64,000 nt of DNA from Dolomedes plantarius (taxonomy: Eukaryota; Arthropoda; Arachnida; Araneae; Dolomedidae), in NCBI GenBank assembly GCA_907164885.2, contig OU015501.1, positions 20,176,631 through 20,240,630 of the forward strand, in the 5' to 3' direction. The position numbers were made by a program, and so were the translations under genes. The stretch's first letter is position 1, and every line of letters starts with the position of its first letter. Positions 35,281 through 45,838 of the stretch are shown piece by piece. Under the pieces are notes generated by a model that saw only the letters and a program-made list of their open reading frames with translations, was not told the origin of the DNA and searched no databases.

Positions 35281-35829
35281 AAAAACTATTTATTATACAT
35301 CAATTATTGTGCCTCATTTCATTAACAATAGCATCTAAAACATTTCCTGAGAATTTTATCAAATTATATACATAATTATGTGAGATATCGTGATAGCCGT
35401 AGAGATTTGTGCTAAAAAACATAATTCTGAGAAACTTGCATTTAAAGTTGTTTGTCACTTCAATTTTGTTGCAGATGTTTGTTTAAACAACTATAACTCT
35501 GCTTCTAATTGATGTAGAATGAAAATAAAAACAGTTTTGAAAAGAGAAAAGATTGAATTACGTGATTCTTGCAAAAAATGACATTTTCAATATAGGCAGT
35601 CACCTTAAGTAAAATCTTAACATTTATGCTTCAAATCATTGGAAACTTAACATTGTTTACCACAGGTATTTTAAATCAACTGTTAATTGTGTTTGTATTT
35701 AGCTTTGGTTACTGCTATTCCATTTGTGTGTTTTAAGTATCCTTTTTTTTTACTGTGTTCACTTTTTGTTTATTTCTCATCGTAGAATATTAACCGTTAT
35801 TGTGAATTTTTCAACTAGGAAATGGAAAC

Positions 35830-36530
35830 TTGATGTCTCATGGCGATGATGGACTTATAGCAGTTGAAGATATTGGAAAATGAATTGAAAATCATGAAGA
35901 TTTGTTACAAGAAGTGTTTTCCAACTTCTCTCAGCATTTTAAAGATCATAGTTGGTTACGTGAAAGAGCTATTAATAAGCAGCTTTTAGGTCATTTGCCT
36001 GGCACATCTCAGATTTATAAGTCTGTTGATACAGTTTTGTCCTACAGATACTATTATGCTATCCTACAGAATTTTTTAACTCTCTGTGGCCATCTGGAGT
36101 ACCGCCGCATATATTAGAATTAAAGATTGGTGCACTTATTATGCTTCTCGGGAATTAGGATCCACCTTCATTGTGTAATGAGACAAGATTATGTGTAAAG
36201 AGATTGAGGAAGAATGTTATAGAAGCGACTATAATAAGTGGATAAGCCACAGGCAAAGATGTATTTGTTCCAAGGATTCCAATAATCCCATTAAATTTAC
36301 CTTTTCAATTTCGATGCCTTCAATTTCCTGTGCAGTTGAGTTTCACCATGATAATAAATAAAGCTCAGGCTCTGTCTTTAAAAGTTGTAGGTCTCGACTT
36401 ACAATACCCCTGTTTTTCCCATGTTCAACTGTATGTCGGTTGTTCACGAGTAGGAATTAAGGCAAAATCTTAGCATTTATGCTCCAAATGGTAGGACACT
36501 TAACATTGTTTATCCAGAGGTGCTAAGGTA
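35830..36530 (+). pseudogene. Helitron Pif1-like helicase C-terminal relic
   Basis: In shifting frames: [20 protein letters not shown], then [79 protein letters not shown] and YPCFSHVQLYVGCSRVG. These are the late helicase motifs (including the SF1B TxNKAQGQT-like and YVGxSR blocks) of the Pif1-type helicase of Helitron Rep-Hel proteins. Normally it unwinds DNA for rolling-circle transposition. At least three stops or shifts; N-terminal helicase motifs and Rep are absent. Confidence 0.85.
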
Positions 36531-36799
36531 ATAACCTGTAATAACAGTTTTTGAAAGAAAAATATTAATTTTACTGCATATTGATTTGTAATTTCATTGT
36601 ATTAAATGTTTGTTTTATTAAAAGTTATTTTGCTAATAATACCCCTATTGTTTTCTTTTTTACATTAATCCTTTTTTACTGTGTTCACTTTTTCAGTTTA
36701 ATAATTATTTGTGTTTTAGCACCTGATAACGTGTTTATGTGCAAAAGTATGCAGTTTATATTATTTGTTCTCTATTTCTATTAGAGATGCAATGGATCT

Positions 36800-36851
<52 letters not shown>

Positions 36852-37629
36852 TTTGCCCTGTAAAATAGAAATATATTTATTGTATTATTTTAGTCCTTTT
36901 TGTTAAAAAAATTTGTTAAAAGCTGAGTGCTTCAAAGGAAATATATTTTTCAAAATATTAATTTTAAAATATTTACATTCGAATCTTTTTAACTTAGATA
37001 CTCCTCGTGGTTCCAATTCTTTAGAAATTTGTCCAACTTATAGATTTGGTTATGCATTATTGGTACTATAGCTTTTTGCAGTAAATGTCTTTGAACTCAG
37101 AACAATATCCACCCTCCTGGAAATAATATTTAATATGGAATAACTATTTTTTTACATTATAATATACCTAACTGGTTTGATATTGTCAAATAATTAACAT
37201 ATATCATTTTAATGTAACTAAATATAGTCTAATATTTTATATTATTAGTTTCACTTCTCATTTACTTAAATTCAAGTTGAATACATTTAAAATTAATGCA
37301 TCTTCCCCTAAAAAAAGAGGAGGATAGAATAAACAAACTGAAAAACTTTGCTCACCATATTTATATATATTTTAAAAAAAAACCTTAATTTACCAATAAA
37401 TATTTTTCATGTGCTATGAAAGCAATAATTTTTTTTGTTAATTTGATTTTAAAAAGACTCATGTTTTTTAATTTCTTAATCTCACATATTTCATACAATA
37501 TTTATGTTTAACCATACGTTGCTCTTACATTTAGCTTCATCTCTATATTTTGACCCTATCAACATAAGGATTATATTAATGAATGTGTGAAAAATAACAT
37601 GTTTGGCTGTATTAGTTGTTTGAAAGCAA

Positions 37630-37845
37630 CTGATCTTGCATTTATGGTGTGTGGAGCCCTAATTGCAGATTTCTATTAATTTTTACGTTTCTAGCTATAC
37701 TTTAATATTTTTGCTACAAAATCTTGCATTTATGGAGACATTTATTATGCAGATATTAATTATGGAGATGTTTATTGCTACAGAATTTTGCATTTATGGT
37801 GTGGAGAGCCCTAATTGCAGATTTTTATTAATTTTTACATTTGTC
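37630..37845 (+). repeat. Direct duplication, ~153 bp period
   Basis: TTGCATTTATGGTGTG followed by AGCCCTAATTGCAGATTT occurs twice (from about 37634 and 37787), with intervening ATGGAGA repeats. Confidence 0.7.
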
Positions 37846-38523
37846 AGGGCTTTTTACCTATACTTTAATGCTTTATATTTTTTTTTTGTTGAATTATTTA
37901 CATTTTACTTAAATTCAATTCAAACAATACTTTGTTTAGTTTTTATTTATACTGCGTTATTTATTCTATGTTATATATACTGAATTTAATTTATAAATTG
38001 ATTTTGGTTAGCAAAATTGAGGAAGAAAAAGAATTTTTCTTCTGCTTGAGACAGTTTGCAGGACGTGGGATGTGTATCCACAAAATTTAAATATCTTTAT
38101 TCGTTATTTTTTAGTATTTCCATTCTCTGACAATGATTGCTGAAGGGAGCGGGTCCCTAAACCAAGCGGCTAGTATATATATATATATGTGTGTGTGTGT
38201 GTAATGTGTGTATGTATGTGTATATATACAGTGGCTCCCAAAAGTGTTCGTACACTTACTAATTTCAATGAAATAGGGGTCTATCCATTAATTTAAATGA
38301 ATATTTCAGAATGGGTATTTAATAATAAGATCTATAATCTATTCTTAACAAAACTATATGAAATATTTTTAAAACATAGTAAAACTTTATTTTTAAGAAA
38401 CCGATAATCAAAAACTAACAAAAACTTTATCTCACAAAAGTCATCGTACACTTGTAAAAAATCTTTACATATTAGTAAGTATTCAAAATTTTCGTTAAAG
38501 TAATATATAGTAGGATATCCTTT

Positions 38524-38801
38524 GAAGCCTGGTGGCATAGTGGTTAATAGCATCAAGCTGCCATCCCACAGGTCCAGGGTTCAACCCTGTGACTGGGCAG
38601 GGTCAACTCAGCCTTTCATCCCTTCAGTGGGTCGATAAAATGAGGACCAAGCATGCTTGGGAACTAAACTCTGGGGTCCCACGTCAGGTTGACCACTGAG
38701 ACATATGCTGTATGGCACCCCAAGCCCACGGTCTCGAAAGAGGAGATGGGTACCGCCGGCCCTGGTTCAAATCGGACTGTTGCGCCGTGAGTTTAAGTTT
38801 A
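38524..38801 (+). mobile_element. tRNA-derived SINE inside Tc1 element
   Basis: The tRNA-like head CCTGGTGGCATAGTGGTTAA (A box) and CCAGGGTTCAACCCTG (B box) is followed by a body with GTCGATAAAATGAGGACCAA. Flanked by the perfect 12 bp duplication AGGATATCCTTT (38512-38523, 38802-38813), itself within the palindrome AAGGATATCCTT. The body text resembles tRNA-SINEs of marine invertebrates, but I cannot name the family. Confidence 0.9.
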
Positions 38802-39795
38802 AGGATATCCTTTAGCATCCACAGCAGCTTTTAAACGTCTGGGAATAGATTGCACTAGTTCTTTTGTAATTTCTGCATCAATGTTCATCCATTCTTCCAT
38901 CATGATTGTTTTTAGTTTGCTTTTTGTGTGAATGTCATGTTTTCGTACTCGAACTTCCAGTTCTCTCCAAATAGGGTTTAAATTTGGCGATTGAGGTGTT
39001 GTTTTCAAAACTTGTGGACAATTATAGAGACACCAGAGGCGAACATTGAGAGCCGTGTGCTTAGGATCTTTATCTTGATAAAAAGCAAAGTTGTTTCCAA
39101 TACCTAAATTTTGGACTGATAATTTTAAATTGTCCCTTAAAATATTTATATAAACAGCATGATTCATTATGCCATCAAGAAATACCAAATTACCCAGTCC
39201 TGATGCTGACATGCACCCCCACACAAGGACACCTCCACCGCCATGCTTAACTGTTCCTACTAAGTTCTTGGGATTAAGTTCCTCATTTTTTCTTCTCCAT
39301 GCAATTATACGCCCATTGGAACCAAAAATGTTAAACTTGCATTTCGGCAAATAAAACATTATTCCAATACGTTTTGGGATTATTTATCATTGATAGTGCG
39401 AAGGAAAGCCTAAGCTCTCTGTTTTTATCACTCACAAAAAAATTTCGCCCATTTAATCCAGTTGTTCTAAGAACTCATCGAACAGTTTCATGCAAAATTT
39501 AAGTAGAAAATGTTTCATTAAATTCTGCAGAAACTTTTACAGCACTCAAACGTGGATATTTCAAAAATATTCTAATTGAAAATCTCTGATTGCGTTTTGT
39601 TAACTTTGCCGGGTGACCTTTTCTTACCTTGTTTTCGATCCAATTTTCTTCTTTAAAGCATTTTATCACATACTGCACAGTAGAATGGGATAAAATAAGT
39701 AATTTAGCAATATTCCGAACTGATTTACCACTACTATGATGAAAAATAATCAATTTTCGAATGCTGTTTAATGTTTCTTTACGACTACGAGCCAT
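38799..39795 (-). pseudogene. Tc1 transposase 2, inactive
   Basis: From ATG at 39795: MARSRKETLNSIRKLIIFHH, HTH with GKSVRNIAKLLILSHSTVQY, a GHPAKLT hook and a second HTH that breaks near 39500. The catalytic part resumes at CKFNIFGSNGRIIAWRRKNE (39359 downwards). The first Asp region (FTDES-type) is destroyed by a small deletion and shift. The second Asp survives in FYQDKDPKHTAL. The usual SPDLNPIENLW reads SPNLNPIWREL, so the catalytic Glu is gone. The SINE sits just after AAVDAKGYP, near the C-terminus. Confidence 0.9.
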
Positions 39796-40221
39796 TTTTA
39801 AATAATAAATAGAATATTACGGAGTAGGCAAGCAAAAATTAAAGCCAAACGATATTTTAATTATGAATTTATCCAAAAATATTTCAGTGTACGATGACTT
39901 TTGTGAGAAAGTTTTTGTTACATTTTGATTACTGGTTTCTTAAAAATAAAGTTTTACTATGTTTTCAAAATATTTCATGTAGTTTTGTTAAGAATAGATT
40001 ATAGATCTTATTATTAAATACCCATTCTGAAATATTCATTTTAATCAATGGATAGACCCCTATTTCATTGAGTTTATGAACACTTTTGGGAGCCACTGTA
40101 TATACATATGTGTACTTATATATGTATATTTATGTATGCATGCATATACATTGGTATGCATATGTGTGTTTGTATTTATATTTGTAAATATATATGTATA
40201 TGTTGTACTAAGATATATATA

Positions 40222-40403
40222 CAGGGTGCAGCAGAAAGAACGTTCTGATTTTGAGCATCAATAACAAAAATACAAAGCACTATAGAGAAAGAAATCTTTA
40301 ATATGTGAGAAAAATTAAAAAAAAAATTATTTATTATTAATTATTTTAATAATATTTATTTAATTTATTTATACCCTCAGAACATTCTTTCTGCCGCAAC
40401 CTG
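40222..40403. mobile_element. TA-flanked MITE, 182 bp
   Basis: CAGGGTGCAGCAGAAAGAAC and (reverse) CAGGTTGCGGCAGAAAGAAT form ~27 bp TIRs with TA on both sides (40220-40221, 40404-40405). No coding; a Tc1/mariner-derived MITE is the likeliest reading. Confidence 0.8.
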
Positions 40404-40429
40404 TATATGTCGTTTAAGTGCAGAGAAAT

Positions 40430-41190
40430 CTATCGTGAAGATTATTCAACATAATTCCTTTTCTTCTGAGGATATTGAGAAGCTGAAGCCAATTAGTATG
40501 TTCAAAGATGATGAAGGCATTTTAAGTGTCAAGACTAGGTTGACTGAAAGAATAGACCATGGAAATTTTATTTATCTGTTGTTGCTTCCAAAGAATCATA
40601 AAACTGTGGAGAAATTTATAATTGATAAACATCTATGTCTCATGCCGGAATACACATATTGATCTCAGTGAGACATTTTCGATCCTCTAAAGCAGAGCTA
40701 CGATTTGAAAAGTTTTATCTGGATGTGTCAGGTGCAAGAAACATGGAAGTAAAAGACTACAGACTGTGCCAGCTATTCTACCAGAAAATAGAGTTAGAGA
40801 TGCTCGTGTTTTCGAGATTGTCAGAGTTGATTTAGCTGGCCCGTTAATTTTGAAGGACAAAAGAAATGCCTGGATTATACTTTTCACCTATGCTGTTTTA
40901 AGTGCTGTTCATTTGGAACTGATTTTGTCCCTTTCAACTCAAGGATTTTTACTTGGCCTTGGAAGATTTATTCCACATAGAGGGTGGCCATCGATATCTA
41001 TAGCGACAATGGCAGTAATTTTGTCAGATCGAACAATTTCTTCAAGTTGATTGGAATATCATTGAGATAGAAGCTAGCACAAGGAAGATTGACTGGAAGT
41101 TCAGTTCACCCGCAGCACCATGGTGGGGTGGTTTTTGGGAACAACTTGTTCAAATGATTAAGAAGCTTTAGGGATAGATTGTTTAGGGAA
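40430..41190 (+). pseudogene. BEL/Pao integrase relic 2
   Basis: Same order as the integrase at 5340-6808 but a different, older copy: KIIQHNSFSSEDIEKLKPIS, then GILSVKTRL, LLLPKNHKTVEKFI, LPENRVRDARVFEIVRVDLA (first Asp in VDLAGPL), LSAVHLELILSLSTQGF, a frameshifted IYSDNGS-like block near 41000 and PAAPWWGGFWEQLVQMIKKL (Glu). No LTR was found around it. The zinc-binding part is deleted around 40650-40740. Multiple shifts. Confidence 0.85.
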
Positions 41191-42390
41191 AGATATATAT
41201 TTTTCAAACTAACTGGACTAGTATAAACACTGTAGGAGATCACAAACAACTCATCCACACTGCATCACTGTTTTTTTGACCAAATAAGAGTTTTGATTTT
41301 TCATTTTTAACAAAGCATTGCTGCACATGCAGTGTGTTGATCACTCTACCATGCATTAAGTTGAGTTTAATGATAAAGATAAATGTGGTCTAGAAGCAAG
41401 TTTTAACATTTGGTCCCAAGGTTTGGGGATCAATAATTATTTCTGTTGGCCAAACTCCCTCATTTATAAGTTGGCGGCTCTTAATTTTACGCGTGTTGGC
41501 CAAAATATTTGTAACAGAAATTTTACTGTGTGAAATAATCATACATCAGAAAAAAGCAGGCTGAAAAGATTTAACTTAGTTCACATACAGTCATTGGATA
41601 TTTTTTTTTCCCCCAGCTTGAATATCTGTTTGAAATATAATAGATTAGCTACAAGTACAGAAATAAATATAATTTAAATTTTTTGATGGCTACAAAAATT
41701 GTGTGAACTACTGAGAAAGATTGCAGTTCAATAAAATCAAAGATCTTACCAGAGAGAAAAAAAAATATTCTGAATATTTGGCTCATCATAACTTGTGTAT
41801 AAAAGAAGGTAATGTTTGCTGGTTCTGCCTAAACTGTAGGAGGGAACCTATTTTTACTATTTAATGGTATTTTATATGGTCCTTCATACTTGTTCTGTTC
41901 TTTGTTGACTTTTGAATGCAGTTATTAATTACCATTAAATGGTAATTATTTTTTATGTTTTTTGCAGGTTTAGGTATTTAAGAATCATCTGCTCATATGT
42001 TATGTTATTGATGCATTATGTTTCAGTAAAGATTCCCAAATCTTAATATGTCTTTCCATTATGCAGTCACTGAGTTGCCAAACTATTGTCAAAAGTTTGG
42101 AAGGAATGTTGATATAAGAAGTAAAAATAGTGATAGACAATATGCATTATATGAGTATTTTATATATGATTTTGTTTTAACTTTTTGCCCAGTAATATCC
42201 CCATTTCTTTTATGGTTTCTAGATACTGTATAAAGCAAAACTGAAAAACAAATGGTGTCTAGCATTAACCAAATTTATACTAAATATTTTAGTATAAATA
42301 TATTATTCCGTGTTTGTGACTGAGTAACTATTCTCATGTAGAAAAAATTTCATGCTGAAAGTAACTAATACACAAATATTTTCTTTACAG
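41191..42390. other. Probable TIMM8 intron, no coding seen
   Basis: Ends with a polypyrimidine tract and AG at 42390. Contains a perfect palindrome AATTACCATTAAATGGTAAT at about 41928. No exon-like frame. Confidence 0.5.
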
Positions 42391-42564
42391 GTGCATCGGA
42401 TAACAGATATTTGCTGGGATAAATGTATTGACAAACCTGGTGCTAAACTTGATAGCAAAACACAGACTTGTATGGTAAATTGCGTTGAAAGATTTATTGA
42501 TACTTCATTACTACTTACTGAACGTTTTGCTCACATGTTACAACGTAGTTCTGGACCTATGTAA
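42391..42564 (+). CDS. TIMM8: Tim8 small inner-membrane translocase chaperone, last exon
   Basis: Tim8 pairs with Tim13 as a hexameric chaperone in the mitochondrial intermembrane space, carrying hydrophobic precursors to the inner-membrane translocase. The exon follows a splice acceptor (TTTTCTTTACAG) and begins VHRITDICWDKCIDKPGAK; it ends MLQRSSGPM, stop TAA. The twin CX3C motifs, CWDKC and CMVNC, that form the intramolecular disulfides, and CVERFIDTS, are all intact. The phase-0 break before the VH residues is where I recall the human TIMM8A intron. The missing ~35-40 N-terminal residues must lie on an upstream exon, which I could not find in this window. ATTAAA at 42590 may be the polyadenylation signal. 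The open frame before 42391 is intron. Confidence 0.92.
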   Translation: MHRITDICWDKCIDKPGAKLDSKTQTCMVNCVERFIDTSLLLTERFAHMLQRSSGPM

Positions 42565-42589
42565 TTTAGTAATCAAATGAAATAATCTT

Positions 42590-42595
42590 ATTAAA
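42590..42595 (+). terminator. Possible polyadenylation signal of TIMM8
   Basis: ATTAAA, the commonest variant of AATAAA, 26 bp past the stop codon. A canonical AATAAA is absent before the Harbinger MITE starts at 42663. Confidence 0.45.
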
Positions 42596-42662
42596 TATTT
42601 TCATTTGAATCTTTGACCTTTTTCTTTGTGTTACTTGTTTTTGTTAGAAGCTGAGAGAGTTA

Positions 42663-42842
42663 GGGCTTGTTCACATAGGAGTCCAGTAGCGGAAGCTTAA
42701 AAGGAAAGATTGTGCTAAGATGGAAATAAACCAATCATAGACATTAAAAATTTCGTTGCTAATCGTTTGGAGGTTTGTCATTGGTTAAATATATTTCAAT
42801 ACTTTAACGCATCCGATACCAAACTCCTAAGTGAACATACCC
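42663..42842. mobile_element. Harbinger-type MITE, copy A
   Basis: Ends GGGCTTGTTCACATAGGAGT and (reverse) GGGTATGTTCACTTAGGAGT, flanked by TTA on both sides (42660-42662, 42843-42845), the PIF/Harbinger 3 bp target. It shares AATAAACCAATCATAG with the MITE at 60155-60350. Confidence 0.85.
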
Positions 42843-42866
42843 TTAGTTTTTACTTTGCTGCATTTA

Positions 42867-45160
42867 GGCCCGTATGCCGATCAAACACTTACGAGAGCAA
42901 AGCTCTCGCAAAGCCCCTCCCTTCCGCAGAGGGGTCGCAATTGAGATGCAGATCAAACAGCGAGAGCTTTTTCTCTCGTAAATACGAACGTCACGTGATC
43001 AAAACTTGTGGCTAGTAGGGAGCTCTCGTAGACTCGTCTTTTCTCTCGCAAAGCGGGAATAGTCATTCGCTTTGCGAAGGAGAAGGATGTTATCCCTTTC
43101 TTTAAGCAGGGAATGGATATTACAAGATACGGATAATCCACTTGAGATGGAAGATGAAGTTTTTATTACAAAAATTTAGACTGTGCAAACATGAATTTAT
43201 GTGTTTATTACATTTTTTCTACAACATCTTCAGCATTTATGAGCTCTAAAAGCTTTTTATTTCTGACTAACAACTATTTTTGTCTTCCATTATTTTAATT
43301 AATGTTTCTAAATTTTGATTAATTTTTAGCAGAATTCCTTGCCGGGATGTTGTTTCGATTTCTTGCACCATAGTTTTTTGGGTTTGAAGAGCCTCAGCTT
43401 CAAATTTATTTAACTCGGCTGCTTCTCTTTTTCTTTTTAAGGCTAGATGCCTCCTGCCACGTACTGTTGAACTGTCTAGAAAATAATAAAAAATACATAG
43501 TAAATGAGATGGCACATGAAACAGAGCTATTATGTCATACATAAAAATCAACATATGTTATTTCATAGAAGTTATTGTCACAGATTATATAGTAAAACTG
43601 CAAATAATTATGAAGAAGAGTTCTATGCAGGCATTTACATAAAACTATGTATGTTACATAAAACATACAATTGTTTAATTTCTATAAAGTATGGTACTAA
43701 AAAATTTTTAATTATCTCCAACAATTTCAGTCTGAAATTTATATTTTAAAACTTGTTACAAAAATTTGATTTAAATTTATCAAAATCCAAATAACTTACT
43801 TGATGATTGAGCAATATGCCAAGACTTTGTTTCTGCTGTTTTAGTGGTAGTTACAATCTTAGGTATTGTAATTCACTTTGAATAACAACTTTCTGGGGGG
43901 GGGAATTAATTAGTATAAATAGCAAATAATTTTACTTTAAATTTATTTTAAAAATTCAAATTTTCCAAAAGCATTATGAAACAAACATTCATTTTGTTAG
44001 TTACAATAGCTATTTTTTTCTCTGGGATTTTTCTTAGCTTTATGATTATTAAATACATAGTTGCATTTAACAATCATAAAGCTAAACATAATTCTGATAT
44101 ATGACTGAGCATTGGCAGTAATCTTTTGAAGCACAATTATTAAATTTATATTTGCTATTTAAGTGTACAATGTCATGGTCTCAATCCCCACCCTCAAATA
44201 TTAATAATGCGGTGATCTTTACCTGGTAACAAAGCCTCCTGCAACAAAATATTTTGATCTTTGTTTAATGATTAACTAACAGCATTTTTAAAAATTTATA
44301 ATAAGATTTATAAACAAAAAATAGAAATATGATATTCTTGTACACAAAAAAAGTCTAACAGAACATTTTTAGTACTTAATTGTCCCTTAAATTAGCATTA
44401 GGACATTTTAAAATTTTGCTTTAATTAAATTTATTTATGATAAATATCTTGCAATGTAAAAATATATATATTATAAATAGCATTGAAAATGATTAAAAGA
44501 AATTCTAATAAACAGGTAATTAAATACAAAATTAATAGTTTACTTACCATCCATTTTTTTCTGTTTTAAAACAGCCTACAAGTAAAAAAATAATAATAAA
44601 ATATTAGGATATTGCTAAAGTCAAATTACATTTTTTTCTTTTCAAATACAACTGAAATTACTTACCAATGCAGATGAATAGAATGACTCATCAGTGATGC
44701 CTTCACTGCACTTTTTTCTCGATCTCCTCTACTGAAAAATTTGATGTCCTTTGAGACAATTTTATCTACAAAATGTAAAAGAAACAGCCACGTTGATCGA
44801 AGTCAAAGCGCGGGGTTTTTTCCAATACTGTATACTTTTTCTTGAACCCCAACGCAAGGAAGCAATTAAAATGCCGTGTTTGAGGCAGTTCAGTCAGACG
44901 GTTTCGCTAAATTGACCGTCGAATCCCCCCACCCCCGGGTTAGGGTTCGTGAGGGACCCCAGCTCCTGCAAAAGAGAGGAGAAAAAGGGCGTGGCCTGAC
45001 CATATAAGGTTTCCTTACACATCTTGACGTCATCATTTGCGGAAGCGCAAATTGTTTAATCAGCATAGCTAAAATCAGTGCTCACCCCCTACTCTCGCAA
45101 ACACCCCCCACTTGCGGAACGAGAGCCACAAGTTTCCGCCGTTTGTTCTGCATACGGGCC
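42867..45160 (-). mobile_element. PIF/Harbinger transposon, 2.3 kb, internally deleted
   Basis: GGCCCGTATGC at both ends in inverted orientation, with TTA target copies directly outside (42864-42866, 45161-45163). Both subterminal regions are GC-richer and repeat CTCTCG(C/T)A-type motifs (42894-43050 and 45090-45130). Inside are the exons of a Myb/SANT-like protein but no DDE transposase, so the element could not move by itself. A 21 bp hairpin with one mismatch (44034-44054 / 44065-44085) lies in an intron. Confidence 0.85.
43267..44765 (-). pseudogene. Harbinger Myb/SANT-like protein gene, spliced and broken
   Basis: Harbinger elements encode a Myb-like protein that brings the transposase to DNA. 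The minus strand shows exons with consensus splice sites: 44765-44666 (QRTSNFSVEEIE, the start of a Myb/SANT-like domain; then, in another frame, CSEGITDESFYSSAL, so the middle is deleted), 44575-44548 (AVLKQKKMD; donor GTAAGT), about 43860-43800 (KTAETKSWHIAQSS; donor GTAAGT) and 43475-43267 (STVRGRRHLALKRKREAAEL, a basic stretch, then a coiled coil ending IKIMEDKNSC, stop). The phase between exons 2 and 3 does not fit a clean product, so the gene is dead or an exon is missing. Confidence 0.65.
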
Positions 45161-45163
45161 TTA

Positions 45164-45699
45164 AAATAACAAGGTATTTTACTCTGTGCTGACTGAGATT
45201 TTTTATATTCATACAAATTATAGTATTTGCACTTACAAAATTAAATAAATAAATCATTTGAAACCAAGGTTGTGTAGTGAATAGTTGATATATGAATTAC
45301 TGCTTTTTAGTTGCTTGGTTTCATCAAGTTTTTTGTTTGGAGATTAACCTATAAATTGTGAATGAGGCTTTCAACTTGTATTAACTCTCATTACAGTCAT
45401 AGCTAAATTTGGGCTTTTTATCAAAGGGTTGTTATATTAAATATAAGGATCCTAACAAGAATTAAATGTCAGTGAAGCATTTAATGGCTTTGATATTCCT
45501 GCCTTTTAATGAAAAAAAATTGTGTTTGAATATATATAAATATAAGATAGCATTTCGTACTTTATTCTCTCACCCACTACCAAGATATTTCTAGCTTCAT
45601 GGAGTATGATGAACATATCAAAATAAACTTTTCCATGGTCATGTTGGCAAAGTAAATGGATAATTTCTTATTTATGTTTTCCCTATGTACTCAAATCAA
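45164..45699. other. AT-rich intergenic, nothing recognised
   Basis: No gene or repeat supported. Confidence 0.6.
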
Positions 45700-45838
45700 A
45701 ACTCTTAACAACACATGCTGTTTGACGCATGTGTTGTTAAGAGTTTGTGTTATTAAGAGTTCAGCATGTGTTGTTTTAACAACACATGCTGAAAAGACTT
45801 GACTCTCTGTCTTTCAATTAAAGACTGAGAGTCGAGTC
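45700..45838. repeat. Three consecutive hairpins
   Basis: Hairpin 1: perfect 19 bp arms 45700-45718 / 45727-45745 (AACTCTTAACAACACATGC). Hairpin 2: perfect 16 bp arms 45760-45775 / 45778-45793 (TTCAGCATGTGTTGTT). Hairpin 3: 19 bp arms 45796-45814 / 45820-45838 with about two mismatches (GACTTGACTCTCTGTCTTT). Hairpins 1 and 2 share AACAACACATGC, so the whole can also fold in alternative pairings. Confidence 0.9.

Larger units (their letters stand above)
33765..38173 (+). mobile_element. Helitron with Pif1-type helicase relic
   Basis: Starts with TC inside A|TCTATATAAATAAAGCAG, followed by the GTCTCTATGTAAGTATG-type text seen at many Helitron 5' ends. Ends with a short stem AGGGA-GCGGG-TCCCT, an 11 bp spacer and CTAG, followed by T. 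A|T flanks, a 5' TC, a 3' hairpin and CTAG are the Helitron hallmarks. Inside are a Pif1-like helicase remnant, two direct duplications and a large inverted repeat. No Rep/HUH domain was recognised. Confidence 0.75.
38229..40098 (-). mobile_element. Tc1-like transposon 2 with ~215 bp TIRs
   Basis: CAGTGGCTCCCAAAAGTGTT ends, flanked by TA on both sides (38227-38228, 40099-40100). The TIRs extend to about 38452 and from about 39887, with close similarity over their whole length. The element is lengthened by an inserted SINE (38524-38801). Confidence 0.95.

Noticed and set aside
37663..37983. 106-codon open frame
   Set aside because: Lies over a direct duplication inside the Helitron; Phe/Leu/Tyr-rich from AT-rich sequence.
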